Origin: SG-bin9 sp049323835
Lineage (GTDB): Bacteria > Pseudomonadota > Alphaproteobacteria > Rhizobiales > Xanthobacteraceae
Reading direction: 5' to 3'
Length of the DNA: 64,000 nucleotides
Assembly: GCA_049323835.1 (NCBI GenBank)
Contig: JBMOOJ010000104.1
Location: 10,922 to 74,921 of the forward strand
Shown: in pieces, positions 37,941 to 46,151 of the stretch
How positions within the stretch are numbered: the first letter of the stretch is position 1
How the letters are laid out: every line of letters begins with the position of its first letter
Program-made: the position numbers and the translations under genes
Notes under the pieces: model-generated
Told to the model about the DNA's origin: nothing
The model's database searches: none
Seen by the model: only the letters and a program-made list of their open reading frames with translations

Positions 37941-38933
37941 TCAAAGCGTCGGCGTCTTCGTCACCGACACGCGGATCGCCGCCCACGGAGCAGCATCGTC
38001 GAGCTCGATCCGGCCGCCGCGCATCGACAGGCCGAGCTTCTGCCAAATGCCCGCAAGATCGGGTTCCATCGGCTTCAGCCCCATCTCGTCATAGAGCCGC
38101 GTCATGACGTCGACGCCGACCGCCGCATCCGCCGTTTCCAGCACCTTGCGCAACGACCACGAGCGTACCTCGTGGTTGCCGCCGGCGGCGAGAACGCCAC
38201 GCATGGCGTCCTGCAATCCAAAACGGTTGTCGGTGCGCTTGCGGATTTCGAGATCGGCGATCATGCAGAAGATCGCGCCGCCCCAATAGGTGCGGCCCCA
38301 GGTCGGCGTGTGATCGAGTCCGCGATCGCCGCCGCCCGGCATGCCGTTCGGCATCCCGCGCATCATCGAGCGCCAGACATCTTCCGGTGCGAGCTGTCCC
38401 GCCTGCACGCGCGCGATCGGCTCGATATAGACGGCGAGCCCCTCCGACAGCCAGTTGTGCCGCTCGCGCAGATCGGGCAGCGCCAGATGCACCATCTCGT
38501 GCACCATAATCCAGTCGCGCAGCAGATCCGCTTCGCTGGCATCGCTGCCGAGCGTAATGCGAATCGCGCCGCCGCGATAACCCCATGTGGTGCCGCCCTG
38601 CACGCCGCGTCCGTTCACCGGAACGATGAGCAGTTTAACCTTCTTCAGCGGAAACTGTCCGTAGTAGGTCGAAACGGCTTCCGCGGATTTCCTGACCCAG
38701 CCGAGCACCGTCTCCTGCGGCAGCGCGATGCGCCCCGGCGCGAACGCCACCTGAATGGTGCCGCCCCCGGCCTGAATTTCGGTCTTCGGCAGACGCTCGA
38801 ATGCGTCGTAAGGCATTCCGACACCGCCGAGATACTCTGACTGTGCGCCCGAATGGGTCGAGAACAGGCCGATGAGCAAGCCGGCTCCGACCAGCGCCAC
38901 CGCGACAATGCGCAAACCGCGTGAGCGCATCAT
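37941..38933 (-). CDS. Secreted or anchored zinc metalloprotease (gluzincin type)
   Basis: A 330-residue protein with an N-terminal TM/signal segment (RIVAVALVGAGLLIGLF). The zinc motif HEMVH is at 145-149 with a downstream Glu164 in WLSEGLAVY, the HExxH...E pattern of gluzincins. The rest is beta-rich and lacks an identifiable additional domain. Its start shares a base with the creatininase stop (TGATG), so the pair is translationally coupled. The peptide substrate is unknown. Confidence 0.75.
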   Translation of the reverse strand: MMRSRGLRIVAVALVGAGLLIGLFSTHSGAQSEYLGGVGMPYDAFERLPKTEIQAGGGTIQVAFAPGRIALPQETVLGWVRKSAEAVSTYYGQFPLKKVKLLIVPVNGRGVQGGTTWGYRGGAIRITLGSDASEADLLRDWIMVHEMVHLALPDLRERHNWLSEGLAVYIEPIARVQAGQLAPEDVWRSMMRGMPNGMPGGGDRGLDHTPTWGRTYWGGAIFCMIADLEIRKRTDNRFGLQDAMRGVLAAGGNHEVRSWSLRKVLETADAAVGVDVMTRLYDEMGLKPMEPDLAGIWQKLGLSMRGGRIELDDAAPWAAIRVSVTKTPTL

Positions 38934-39781
38934 CTGCCAGTACTCCCGCTGCCGGTTCGGCGCTCCGCAGAGTCTCCGGACTGCCGCGCCGCGAATTGCT
39001 GCGCATGGCCGATGACATCTTCCATCATTGCTGCGAGTAGAACGTCGCCCTTCGCGCGCGTCGCCAGCGTCGGATCGCCGAAACTGCCGGAGGGACTGTA
39101 ACTCGGCGACGAGGAATCGCTGCGCGTCAGCGGCCCCAGCACATTGACGCGATCGGCCGGACTGGCTTCAGCCCGCGCCATCGTCACCACATGCGGTGCG
39201 ATCGCCAGCATCAGCGAGGTTTCGAGTTCGTCCGCGTGGCTGCCGTGACGCTGCTCGGCGAGCCTGCTTGCGGCCGCGCGATAACGAGCGCCCTGATGCA
39301 CGCGCAGATGCAGCACGTCGCTCGGCTTGAATGATGCAAGGGCGCGCTCGGTCGGCGCGATGGTCGAAATGCCGGTATCGATCACGATCAGTGCGCGGAC
39401 ACCGGATGCGAGAATGCCTGCCGCGATTTCAGCTATCAGCGATTCATAGACCGGCGCAGAGAGCGAACTGCTGCCAGGATAATCCACGAACGCCGGATAG
39501 TGTCCGTATGCGACCGTCGGCCAGATCAGCGCATCGATCTTCTCGGCGATCCGCGCGGCGAAGAACTCTGCCTGAATCTGATCCGTGTTCATCGGCAGAT
39601 GCAAGCCATGCTCCTTGCTGCCTGCGCCGATCGGCAGCAGCGCCACCGCGCCTGTCTTGATCCGGGCCTCAATCGCATCCCAAGTCATTTTCGCAACAGC
39701 ATGACGATCGCCATTGACCGAGCCGCGGAACAGACTGGTCAACCCGGACGTCGCGTCTGCAAGGGTGAACGGAGCTTTCAT
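38930..39781 (-). CDS. Creatininase-family amidohydrolase
   Basis: A 283-residue cytoplasmic metal hydrolase. GAGSKEHGLHLPMNTD holds the Glu/His/Asp ligands, and GSHADELETSLMLA another pair. Family members include creatininase, FAPy deformylase and MftE, a peptidase that matures the RiPP mycofactocin. It lies 134 bp downstream of the bufferin-type cluster on the same strand and directly upstream of a zinc protease, so a link to peptide maturation is conceivable but unsupported. The start at 39781 matches family length. Confidence 0.82.
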   Translation of the reverse strand: MKAPFTLADATSGLTSLFRGSVNGDRHAVAKMTWDAIEARIKTGAVALLPIGAGSKEHGLHLPMNTDQIQAEFFAARIAEKIDALIWPTVAYGHYPAFVDYPGSSSLSAPVYESLIAEIAAGILASGVRALIVIDTGISTIAPTERALASFKPSDVLHLRVHQGARYRAAASRLAEQRHGSHADELETSLMLAIAPHVVTMARAEASPADRVNVLGPLTRSDSSSPSYSPSGSFGDPTLATRAKGDVLLAAMMEDVIGHAQQFAARQSGDSAERRTGSGSTGR

Positions 39782-39915
39782 GCGGCCATCGTCATCCGCC
39801 AAACATTGTATGCGATTGGACGCGAGACGCACGTGCGCGGCAATTCACATTCCTGTTGCGCGCATGACAATTTGGTTAGTTTCGGACGCGATCCGCACGG
39901 CGATGCGGCGTGCTG

Positions 39916-40701
39916 CTAGGCGCCGACGGCGACGCCACCAAGCAGGCCGGACGTCACCCAGCCGCGCAGATAACCTGCGCCACGGCCGGCGGCGTTGTCC
40001 GGATCGTCGTAGGTCGCCAGCATCGAGCACAGTACGCCAAACGGAATGCCGGCGGCAGCCTCGTCCCACATCATCGCCTCTTCCACGGTGAGTTCGCGGA
40101 ACATCGGCGTGTTGTCCTGCCGCCAGACGAGAATGCGGCAGGGTTCGCCGAGCACCTCCGCATCCGGCGGCGTCTCTTCGTTCTTGAGCGCGATCCAGAT
40201 GGCGGCTGCGTTGGTCGTGAGATCGAAACGCTTCGCTGTGGAATGCGGCTTGAAGCGCAGGTCGTTCCAGGACTCAGGCGGCACTGCCGCGATATCCTCG
40301 ATTGCGACGACGTCACCATCCGTCGCATCGAATACGTCGTTGAGCGCACGCTCGAGTTCGGCGAGTTCGCAGATCGCGGGGTAGTCCGAATAGGGCTCGG
40401 TCGCGCGCAGGAAATCCGGAATGCCGCGCGAGTACCAGCGCAGGTTCGGATGCTCGGACGGCTTCGCCTGAACATAGGCCTTGCCCATGGCGTCGAACTC
40501 GTCGTCGCCGAGATACGTGTGCAGGTATGGATGGTCGTTGCCGATCGCCTCGACAAGGCGCGAGGAGTAAGCGTAGCGATAGACACCGAACAGGACGTCG
40601 CGCTTTTCCTTCGGGCTGTCGAGAATCTCGGCCAGAACGGAATCGTCACCGCTCATGATGCAGCGCTGGAACTCGTCCTGAAGCTGCTGAAAGTTCTTCA
40701 T
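39916..40701 (-). CDS. bufC: DUF2063 / HvfC-BufC partner protein of an MNIO
   Basis: A 261-residue cytoplasmic protein. The N-terminal DUF2063 part begins MKNFQQLQDEFQRCIMSGDD, then VLFGVYRYAYSSRLVEAIGN and YVQAKPSEHPNLRWYSRGIP. These match the HvfC/BufC partner that presents the precursor peptide to the iron enzyme. The start overlaps the DUF692 gene stop by ATGA, the tight coupling typical of bufB-bufC. Confidence 0.85.
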   Translation of the reverse strand: MKNFQQLQDEFQRCIMSGDDSVLAEILDSPKEKRDVLFGVYRYAYSSRLVEAIGNDHPYLHTYLGDDEFDAMGKAYVQAKPSEHPNLRWYSRGIPDFLRATEPYSDYPAICELAELERALNDVFDATDGDVVAIEDIAAVPPESWNDLRFKPHSTAKRFDLTTNAAAIWIALKNEETPPDAEVLGEPCRILVWRQDNTPMFRELTVEEAMMWDEAAAGIPFGVLCSMLATYDDPDNAAGRGAGYLRGWVTSGLLGGVAVGA

Positions 40702-41636
40702 GCCTGCTGCCGCACCTGCTCCGTCGCCGGCAACACCTCCGCTGCGATGTCGCGCAGCTTCTGGACCTCGACCAGAAGCTCGTCGAGCGGTGGGATATTG
40801 TCGTCGCGCTCGATAATGGTCGACACCGCACCGAAACGTTTCAGTGCAGCCGCGTACAGGTCCCAGACGTCGTCGCAGACGGGATGATCGTGCGTATCGA
40901 CGATGTGCGTATCCATGTGCGTGTGGCCGGCCATATGGAACTGCACCACGCGGTCGCGTGGAATGCCTTCGAGGAACGTGTGCGGATCGTAGCCGTGATT
41001 GAAGGCGCTGACGTAGACATTGTTGACGTCGAACAGCAGCCAGCAGCCTGTGCGCCGGGACAGCTCGCTCAGAAACTCCCACTCGGTCATGTCGGGGTTC
41101 GCGAACTGGACATAGGTCGACACATTCTCAAGCACGATCTCGCGGCCGAGGAAATCCTGCACGAGATTCACACGGCTCGCCACGTGATCGAGCGATTCGG
41201 TCGTATAGGGAATCGGCAGCAGGTCATGCAGGTTCTTTCCGTGCACGCCGGTCCAGCAGAGATGATCGGAAACCCATTTCGGTTCGACGCGCCTGGCGAG
41301 ATCGCGCAGTTCGGTCAGGTAGTCATAGTTCGGCGGCGCAGTCGACGCGATCGAGAGCGACACACCATGCATCACCACCGGATACCGCGCGCGGATACGT
41401 TCCAGCATCTGCAGCGGCTTGCCGCCGGGGATCATGTAGTTTTCGCTGATGACCTCGAACCAGTCGATCGGCGGATCGCCGTCGAGGATGTCGTTGTAGT
41501 GCTGAGGACGAAGGCCAAGCCCGAAGCCAAGGAATGGCGGCTTGGCGCCGGACAGTTTACTCTCGCTCAGACGCGCCGTCTGGCGCGGAGCAGATGAAGC
41601 CTTCTCTGCGGTCGCAGTGGCGGCGCTGGACGTCAT
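40698..41636 (-). CDS. bufB: DUF692 multinuclear non-heme iron oxidative enzyme (MNIO), BufB-like
   Basis: A 312-residue TIM-barrel enzyme. Ligand-bearing segments are visible: FEVISENYM, MHGVSLSIAS, WVSDHLCW, IVLENVSTY, FDVNNVYVSAFNHGYD, QFHMAGHTHMDTHIVDTHDH and STIIERDDNIP. In MbnB, TglH and BufB such enzymes use two or three irons to convert peptide cysteines; BufB forms thiooxazole-type rings. The start at 41636 is preferred; the frame runs upstream through the precursor region as a shadow. A strong hairpin (41711-41743) separates it from the last precursor, so it is probably expressed by read-through. Confidence 0.88.
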   Translation of the reverse strand: MTSSAATATAEKASSAPRQTARLSESKLSGAKPPFLGFGLGLRPQHYNDILDGDPPIDWFEVISENYMIPGGKPLQMLERIRARYPVVMHGVSLSIASTAPPNYDYLTELRDLARRVEPKWVSDHLCWTGVHGKNLHDLLPIPYTTESLDHVASRVNLVQDFLGREIVLENVSTYVQFANPDMTEWEFLSELSRRTGCWLLFDVNNVYVSAFNHGYDPHTFLEGIPRDRVVQFHMAGHTHMDTHIVDTHDHPVCDDVWDLYAAALKRFGAVSTIIERDDNIPPLDELLVEVQKLRDIAAEVLPATEQVRQQA

Positions 41637-41710
41637 CCGGTGGCCTCCAAAGTCTCGATCGATCGGCGTCGGAACCGCGATACGATTACGGTTCCTAATT
41701 ACCACAAAGA

Positions 41711-41743
41711 GAAAAGGACTGGCAGAGGCTGCCAGTCCTTTTC
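41711..41743 (-). terminator. Terminator/attenuator between the last precursor gene and bufB
   Basis: A perfect 15-bp stem (GAAAAGGACTGGCAG / its complement) with an AGG loop, ending in TTTTC on the minus strand. It lies 13 bp after the precursor stop and about 75 bp before bufB, placed to keep precursor mRNA in excess over enzyme mRNA. Confidence 0.8.
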
Positions 41744-41755
41744 GGAAGAAGACGC

Positions 41756-42013
41756 TTACGACTTCTTGAAGTTGCCCTTCGCGGCGTCGCACTTGTCCTT
41801 CGACATCATCGCAAAGCCCTGACCCTTGCAGGCGTTCTGGCCTTTGCATGCATTCGCGCCGCCCTTGCAGGCGCCCTGGCCCTTGCAGGCGTTCGCGCCG
41901 ACGCACTGACCTTCGCCAGCAGCCTGGGCGTTCGCCGAAACAGTCGCGCCAGCGAGGAAGAGAGCAGCAGCGGCGACGGCGAGCGTCGCACCAGACTTCG
42001 AATTGAGCTTCAT
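41756..42013 (-). CDS. Bufferin-type Cys-rich RiPP precursor (copy a)
   Basis: An 85-residue secreted peptide. Residues 1-30 are a Sec signal (MKLNSKSGATLAVAAAALFL ... ANAQ). The mature part has six cysteines at 37, 43, 49, 56, 62 and 75 with four CKG motifs (43, 49, 56, 62), separated by short Gly/Gln/Ala/Asn spacers, and a Lys-rich tail. This fits the CKG-repeat bufferin precursors (BufA2-like, from memory) modified by DUF692 enzymes. GGAGG lies about 8 bases before the ATG, and the leader carries a CGACAG / CTGTCG stem at 42034-42051. Confidence 0.85.
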   Translation of the reverse strand: MKLNSKSGATLAVAAAALFLAGATVSANAQAAGEGQCVGANACKGQGACKGGANACKGQNACKGQGFAMMSKDKCDAAKGNFKKS

Positions 42014-42142
42014 GGTAATCCTCCAGAGGTTTTCGACAGAAAGAACTGTCGCGATAACAGCTACGGGCGAATTCAAGATCGTTTCAGGAATCGGCAGGAA
42101 GAAAAATATTCTCGCACCCGCACTTGTCATCGCGACGACAGA

Positions 42143-42170
42143 CGGGGACCGGCTACGCAGCCGGTCCCCG
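42143..42170 (-). terminator. Hairpin after precursor copy b
   Basis: A perfect 12-bp stem, CGGGGACCGGCT / AGCCGGTCCCCG, with an ACGC loop, 13 bp after the stop of copy b. There is no strong T run after it; position and strength still suggest a 3' end or mRNA-stabilising structure. Confidence 0.65.
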
Positions 42171-42182
42171 CTGCGTTCCGGA

Positions 42183-42440
42183 TCAGGACTTCTCGAACTT
42201 GCCCTTGACCTTGTCGCACTCGGCCTTGCTGACCGAGGTGAAGCCCTTGCCCTTGCAGGCGTTCTGGCCCTTGCAGGCGTTCGCACCGCCCTTGCAGGCG
42301 CCCTGGCCCTTGCAGGCGTTCGCGCCGACGCAGTGGCCCTTGTCCTGGGCCTGGGCGACCGACGTCATGGCCGCACCGGCCAGGAACAGGGTCGCAGCGG
42401 CAACAGCGATGGTCGCGCCCGATTTCGAATTCAGTTTCAT
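42183..42440 (-). CDS. Bufferin-type Cys-rich RiPP precursor (copy b)
   Basis: 85 residues, the same length as the other two copies. The signal peptide (MKLNSKSGATIAVAAATLFL ... AQAQ) differs at few positions. The six cysteines are at identical positions (37, 43, 49, 56, 62, 75) and the block GANACKGQGACKGGANACKG is unchanged from copy a, while the tail (SKAECDKVKGKFEKS) diverges. A GGAGG-type site precedes the ATG. It is bracketed by hairpins, so it is probably its own short transcript. Confidence 0.85.
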   Translation of the reverse strand: MKLNSKSGATIAVAAATLFLAGAAMTSVAQAQDKGHCVGANACKGQGACKGGANACKGQNACKGKGFTSVSKAECDKVKGKFEKS

Positions 42441-42593
42441 AACGAGTCCTCCAGAAGACATGATTGACTTGGATAAGTCACTTGAACTGGACATCGCCGG
42501 AGCGGCTTCGCACGCAAATGGATGTGCACGCCGACGCTCAGGCTCAATCGAGGTGCCGTGCAGCATCCAAGGATGAGAACGGTCACGAGGAGC

Positions 42594-42620
42594 ATTACGC
42601 CGGGAGCTGCGTTTGGTTAC
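42594..42620 (-). promoter_or_regulatory. Possible ECF-type promoter for precursor copy b
   Basis: GTAACC-N15-CGTAAT on the minus strand. It was not found in the same form upstream of copies a and c, which lowers confidence. Confidence 0.22.
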
Positions 42621-42815
42621 TTCGGGCTTGAAAATAATTCTTCCGCTACCGCCTGCCGCGAAACGTCATGCCTGCGGAGAACGGCGATCACGAAAAGGTT
42701 GACTTAGCTCGTTGCGGCGTTCCGCCTGGCGCAAGAGCAACAGCTGTCACCTGTCCGCCACAGGCATCTGACAGGTACGCTGGAAACAGGCCCGCAAAAA
42801 CGGCGTAGAAACGGA

Positions 42816-42844
42816 AAGGAGGCCGGCAACTAGCCGGCCTCCTT
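42816..42844 (-). terminator. Terminator after precursor copy c
   Basis: A perfect 12-bp stem, AAGGAGGCCGGC / GCCGGCCTCCTT, with a 5-base loop, starting 11 bp after the stop of copy c. The stem ends in CCTTTCCGTTTC on the minus strand. Confidence 0.72.
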
Positions 42845-42854
42845 CGCATCGTTA

Positions 42855-43112
42855 TCAGCTTGCGACGAACTTGCCGCCGACTGCGGCGCAGCTCTTCGCA
42901 TCGGTCAGCGAGAAGCCCTGGCCCTTGCAGGCATTCTGTCCCTTGCAAGCGCTCGCCCCGCCCTTGCAGGCGCTCTGGCCCTTGCAGGCATTGCCGACCA
43001 TGCACTTGCCCTTGGCCGCCTGAGCGTTAGCGGTCGAAACGGCAGCACCTGCCAGGAACAGCGCGGCAGCGGCGACAGCGAGGGTGGCACCCGACTTGGA
43101 ATTCAGCTTCAT
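42855..43112 (-). CDS. Bufferin-type Cys-rich RiPP precursor (copy c)
   Basis: 85 residues and the most divergent copy. The signal peptide (MKLNSKSGATLAVAAAALFL ... ANAQ) is shared. Cysteines are again at 37, 43, 49, 56, 62 and 75 with four CKG motifs, but spacers carry Ser (GQSACKGGASACKGQNACKG) and the tail ends GGKFVAS. AGGAG lies 8 bases upstream. It is first in the array in the direction of transcription, downstream of the thioredoxin-fold gene. Identical length and Cys register across the copies point to tandem duplication under constraint. Confidence 0.84.
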   Translation of the reverse strand: MKLNSKSGATLAVAAAALFLAGAAVSTANAQAAKGKCMVGNACKGQSACKGGASACKGQNACKGQGFSLTDAKSCAAVGGKFVAS

Positions 43113-43502
43113 GACGATCTCCTCTGATGTGTTGAGGCGCATGGACGACGGAATTCTTCGGACCGCCCACGCACCGTTTGCTTCGGAGATCCCTCCGGCA
43201 GGTCAATCAAAAGGAACGCAATGATGCAGTGCGAGCCCGGGGATGAGCCCACGCGCGTTCAAGACGTTCCCATCGCTCCCACACCTCCCCGGACGAACCA
43301 TCCGGTGGCGAGATACGAGGCACCTTCCGTTCGGGGTGCAGGACGGCGAAAAAAATCTGCCGGCCGTGGAGCGGCGGAACGCCGCACTGAAGTATCGGGG
43401 CACCTCCAGCGAAATCGTCAACGCAAGATTTGCTTGCAACGCAATATGCCGGATCTCTTGCGAGATCCGGCATATCCATATCCTGACGCCGAACAGCTGC
43501 AA
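43113..43502. other. Intergenic region upstream of precursor copy c
   Basis: A 390-bp region with no supported gene. It holds a perfect 14-bp inverted repeat at 43444-43475 and presumably the promoter of copy c. No clear -35/-10 was identified. Confidence 0.5.
43444..43475 (-). terminator. Strong hairpin after the thioredoxin-fold gene
   Basis: Perfect 14-bp arms (ATATGCCGGATCTC and its complement) with a TTGC loop, 28 bp beyond the stop at 43503. It probably terminates the upstream transcript and separates it from the precursor array. Confidence 0.65.
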
Positions 43503-45308
43503 TCACTTCATCGATTGCCGCTGTGGCTTGAGCTTCGCCATCTGCTCGACGGTGTCTTTCAGTTCCTTCGCGTTGAATGACGGGAAGGAGCAGATTCGGT
43601 TGCTGCACGCGAACGCAGCCGCCTGGCCGAGGTCCGGATATTCGACATCCGGGTTCGGCAGTTTGCCTTCGCGCAGATCGAGCCACTCGAGCCGCTTGTA
43701 GCGCGCCGGATAGGCCCGGGCGACGCTGTGCAGATCGCGTGCCTTCGTGTCGTCCTTGCGGCCGACGATCGTGATATGGGTCGGCTCGACCGCGAGTTCT
43801 TCATCGGCGAGCAGCACGCCCGGCAGCGGCCGCACCAGTTCGGCGGTCATGCCGGCGAGATACTTCATCGCGTGCACCGCATTGTCGTGATATGCCTCGC
43901 TGCCGAAATACCGGTCGAGCAGATTGAGGAAGCGCGCGACCTGAATCTGATCTTCCATCAGCTTGGCCGGCTTCGCGAATACGCCAACCTTGGCTTCGCT
44001 GGTCTTTGAGGTAAAGAAGCCGCCGCCGGCCTCGTCCTTGAAGTTGGCGATGACGAAGTCGCCGGCCTTGCCCGCCGCGGTCAGCCATTCGCGGTTACCT
44101 GTCGCGCCATACAGGTCGAGAAACGCCTGCCCCATGGTGGCGGTATCGCCGAGGAACGGGCCGCCGCGATCCTTCGCGCCATGCTTGAAGCCGCCATCCG
44201 GCAACGAACGGTTGGCGATCACCCAGCGCGCCGCGCGCTCCATCCGCTCGAGCGTCGCCGCATCCTTGGTGACGCCGTAGTAGGCGGCAAGTCCGCTGAT
44301 CGCCCAGCCATTTTCACGTGCGTAAAGGTTCTTGTCGATGCGCGGCATGCCAAGCTTGCGGCGCTCCGCGTCGTTCAGCGCGTAGAAGGCATGGCCATCG
44401 ACCTCGCGATTGAGATCGGCGTCCTGGCTGACATAGTACGCGCCCTCGGGCCCGAGCATCATCGACGTCAGGTAGCGCTCGATGTCCTTTGCCGCCTTCA
44501 GGTACTTCGGGTCGTTCCAGCGCGCATATGCCTGGCTGTACTGACGCAGATACTGACCCTGGAACGACATGATCTTTTCGAAGTGCGCCTTCTGCCAGGA
44601 GCCGGCTTCGGAGTATTGATAGACGCCGCCCCACACCGGATCGATCAGCGCGATCGCGGCATCGAGCGTCTGGCGTGCGCGCTTGACCGCTTGCGCATCC
44701 CCCGCTTCCGCACGCAGCATCGCATAGTCAAAGCTGTCGGCGTCGATGTACTTCTGGTTTTCGCCCCAGGCGCCGATCTTGTCCTCATAGGATTCGTCGT
44801 AGCGCTTGATCAGCGCCTCGCGCTTCTCCTTCGAGAGGAACTTCTCCTTGGCCGGCTCGACAGCGAACGCCTGCCCGATCGACGGGCCCGGCGTCGGATC
44901 GTCGATCACCGCTTGCAGGATCGACGCCATCCGCTCCGGCTCGATGTAGCCTCGGAATTTCGCGATCTCGTTGCCGTCCGGCCCAAAGATGATGGTCGCG
45001 GGCCAGCCCCAGTCGCCGTAACGGCTGGAGAGATCCGGATTGGCGTCCTGATCGGCACGGACCGGAATGTATTTCGCAGCGAGCAGCTCGTTGACCTTCT
45101 TGTCCGCGTAGGTGGTTTTGTGCATCACATGGCACCAGTGACACCACACCGCCTCCATATCGAGGATGACGAATCGCTTCTCCGCCGTCGCCTTGGTGAA
45201 GATATCCTCACTCCATTCGCTCCATTTGACGCCGCCCTCGTCGGCGGCGAAGGCAGGCAAAGCGAACAGCGCGGCGATGGCGAGTGCCAGGACCCGGACG
45301 AACTTCAT
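43503..45308 (-). CDS. Exported thioredoxin-fold protein with six-hairpin domain (DUF255/YyaL-like)
   Basis: A 601-residue protein. The signal peptide is residues 1-22 (LALAIAALFALPAFAA). The thioredoxin-like domain contains WCHWCH at 55-60, a CxxC (Cys56, Cys59) of the DUF255 type. After about residue 170 comes an alpha-barrel region like the C-terminal part of YyaL/spermatogenesis-associated protein 20 (FQGQYLRQYSQAYARWNDPK, GGPFLGDTATMGQAFLDLYG). A periplasmic thiol-disulfide role is inferred. AAGGGG precedes the ATG. It sits between DoxX/CcdA and the Cys-rich precursors, so it could act on their thiols. Confidence 0.82.
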   Translation of the reverse strand: MKFVRVLALAIAALFALPAFAADEGGVKWSEWSEDIFTKATAEKRFVILDMEAVWCHWCHVMHKTTYADKKVNELLAAKYIPVRADQDANPDLSSRYGDWGWPATIIFGPDGNEIAKFRGYIEPERMASILQAVIDDPTPGPSIGQAFAVEPAKEKFLSKEKREALIKRYDESYEDKIGAWGENQKYIDADSFDYAMLRAEAGDAQAVKRARQTLDAAIALIDPVWGGVYQYSEAGSWQKAHFEKIMSFQGQYLRQYSQAYARWNDPKYLKAAKDIERYLTSMMLGPEGAYYVSQDADLNREVDGHAFYALNDAERRKLGMPRIDKNLYARENGWAISGLAAYYGVTKDAATLERMERAARWVIANRSLPDGGFKHGAKDRGGPFLGDTATMGQAFLDLYGATGNREWLTAAGKAGDFVIANFKDEAGGGFFTSKTSEAKVGVFAKPAKLMEDQIQVARFLNLLDRYFGSEAYHDNAVHAMKYLAGMTAELVRPLPGVLLADEELAVEPTHITIVGRKDDTKARDLHSVARAYPARYKRLEWLDLREGKLPNPDVEYPDLGQAAAFACSNRICSFPSFNAKELKDTVEQMAKLKPQRQSMK

Positions 45309-45327
45309 GGGAATTCCCCTTGATGAT

Positions 45328-45346
45328 CCACGTTAAAGTCACGTGG
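45328..45346. promoter_or_regulatory. Small inverted repeat upstream of the thioredoxin-fold gene
   Basis: CCACGT-N7-ACGTGG, 20-38 bases upstream of the start at 45308. It could be an operator or chance. Confidence 0.25.
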
Positions 45347-45510
45347 GATGCGAGCAGAGCGATGCCGGAAATACGGGCCACGCTCCGATCCGGCTCAGGG
45401 GGACAGAAGGGTCACGCAAACGTGAGGCTGCTGCGCCACCCGCGCAAGGCCGAGCGTCCGGACTACGCCGGACGCGCGTCAAGCTCTGCGCACCGGAGCA
45501 GTCGCGATGC

Positions 45511-45999
45511 CTATTTTCCGCTCTCGTTACGCCCGCTGCTGCGCAACAGCAGGTAATCGAGCGACACCTTGCCGGGGCCAGCGACGGCGAGCCAGAAGAA
45601 CACCGCCATGTAGGTGAACTCCTCGAAGCCCAGCAGGATATCGAGCGAGCTCTCGCCGGCCGAGTAGGACTTCATCCAGTCACCGAATTTCGCCACCTTG
45701 ACCGCAACGATCATGACGAAGGCGAGTTGCGCCGCGAAGATGCGCGTGAACAGGCCAAGGATCAGGGCGATGCCGCCGAAAAACTCGACGCCGGACGCGA
45801 ACGGCGTAAGAAGAGCGGGGAACGGAATGCCCCACTCGGTGAAGTTCTGGATCATCACCGGCAGGTTGTTGAGCTTCTGCCAACCCGTCCACATGAAGAC
45901 GTAGCCTACCACGAGACGCGCGTACAAAGGCCCGGCCCACGAAAAATGCGCGGCGATCCGGGCAGGCAGGGCAATCAGCAGGTTAACGAGAAAATCCAT
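45511..45999 (-). CDS. DoxX-family membrane protein
   Basis: A 162-residue protein with four predicted TM helices: about residues 25-42 (LYARLVVGYVFMWTGWQKL), 66-86, 92-106 and 125-142. GVEFFGGIALILGLFTRI is typical of DoxX. DoxX proteins recur in DUF692/DUF2063 bufferin loci (BufD/GigD type). It lies 265 bp downstream, same strand, of ccdA. The in-frame upstream Met at 46032 lacks a supporting site. Confidence 0.82.
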   Translation of the reverse strand: MDFLVNLLIALPARIAAHFSWAGPLYARLVVGYVFMWTGWQKLNNLPVMIQNFTEWGIPFPALLTPFASGVEFFGGIALILGLFTRIFAAQLAFVMIVAVKVAKFGDWMKSYSAGESSLDILLGFEEFTYMAVFFWLAVAGPGKVSLDYLLLRSSGRNESGK

Positions 46000-46042
46000 G
46001 ATACCCCCAGATGCTTGTCCCTCAGGCGCCAAACTTCAAACG

Positions 46043-46089
46043 ACCAAGGTTTCAAACCACTAAAACCTTCAACTACCAAGGCTTCAAAC
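46043..46089. repeat. Short direct repeat between ccdA and doxX
   Basis: ACCAAGGTTTCAAAC (46043-46057) and ACCAAGGCTTCAAAC (46075-46089), 14 of 15 identical, with period 32. A related CTTCAAACGA lies just before them. The function is unknown. Confidence 0.5.
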
Positions 46090-46151
46090 GCTCGGCGTGA
46101 CACTACGGCTCACGAGGTATTCGAACGGAAACGGATGGATGTTACGGCCGC

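Larger units (their letters stand above)
42441..42854. other. Intergenic region between precursor copies b and c
   Basis: A 414-bp gap with no gene seen. It holds the hairpin after copy c (42816-42844) and, on the minus strand, GTAACC (42615-42620) then 15 bases then CGTAAT (42594-42599). That resembles the ECF SigF promoter recalled for copper-responsive bufferin genes in Caulobacter, but the spacing is short and the leader would be about 150 bases. Confidence 0.4.

Noticed and set aside
41756..43112. Tandem CTTGCAGGC-like repeats considered as a CRISPR or VNTR array
   Set aside because: They encode the CKG repeats in frame in three full genes, with no unique spacers of constant length and no cas genes.
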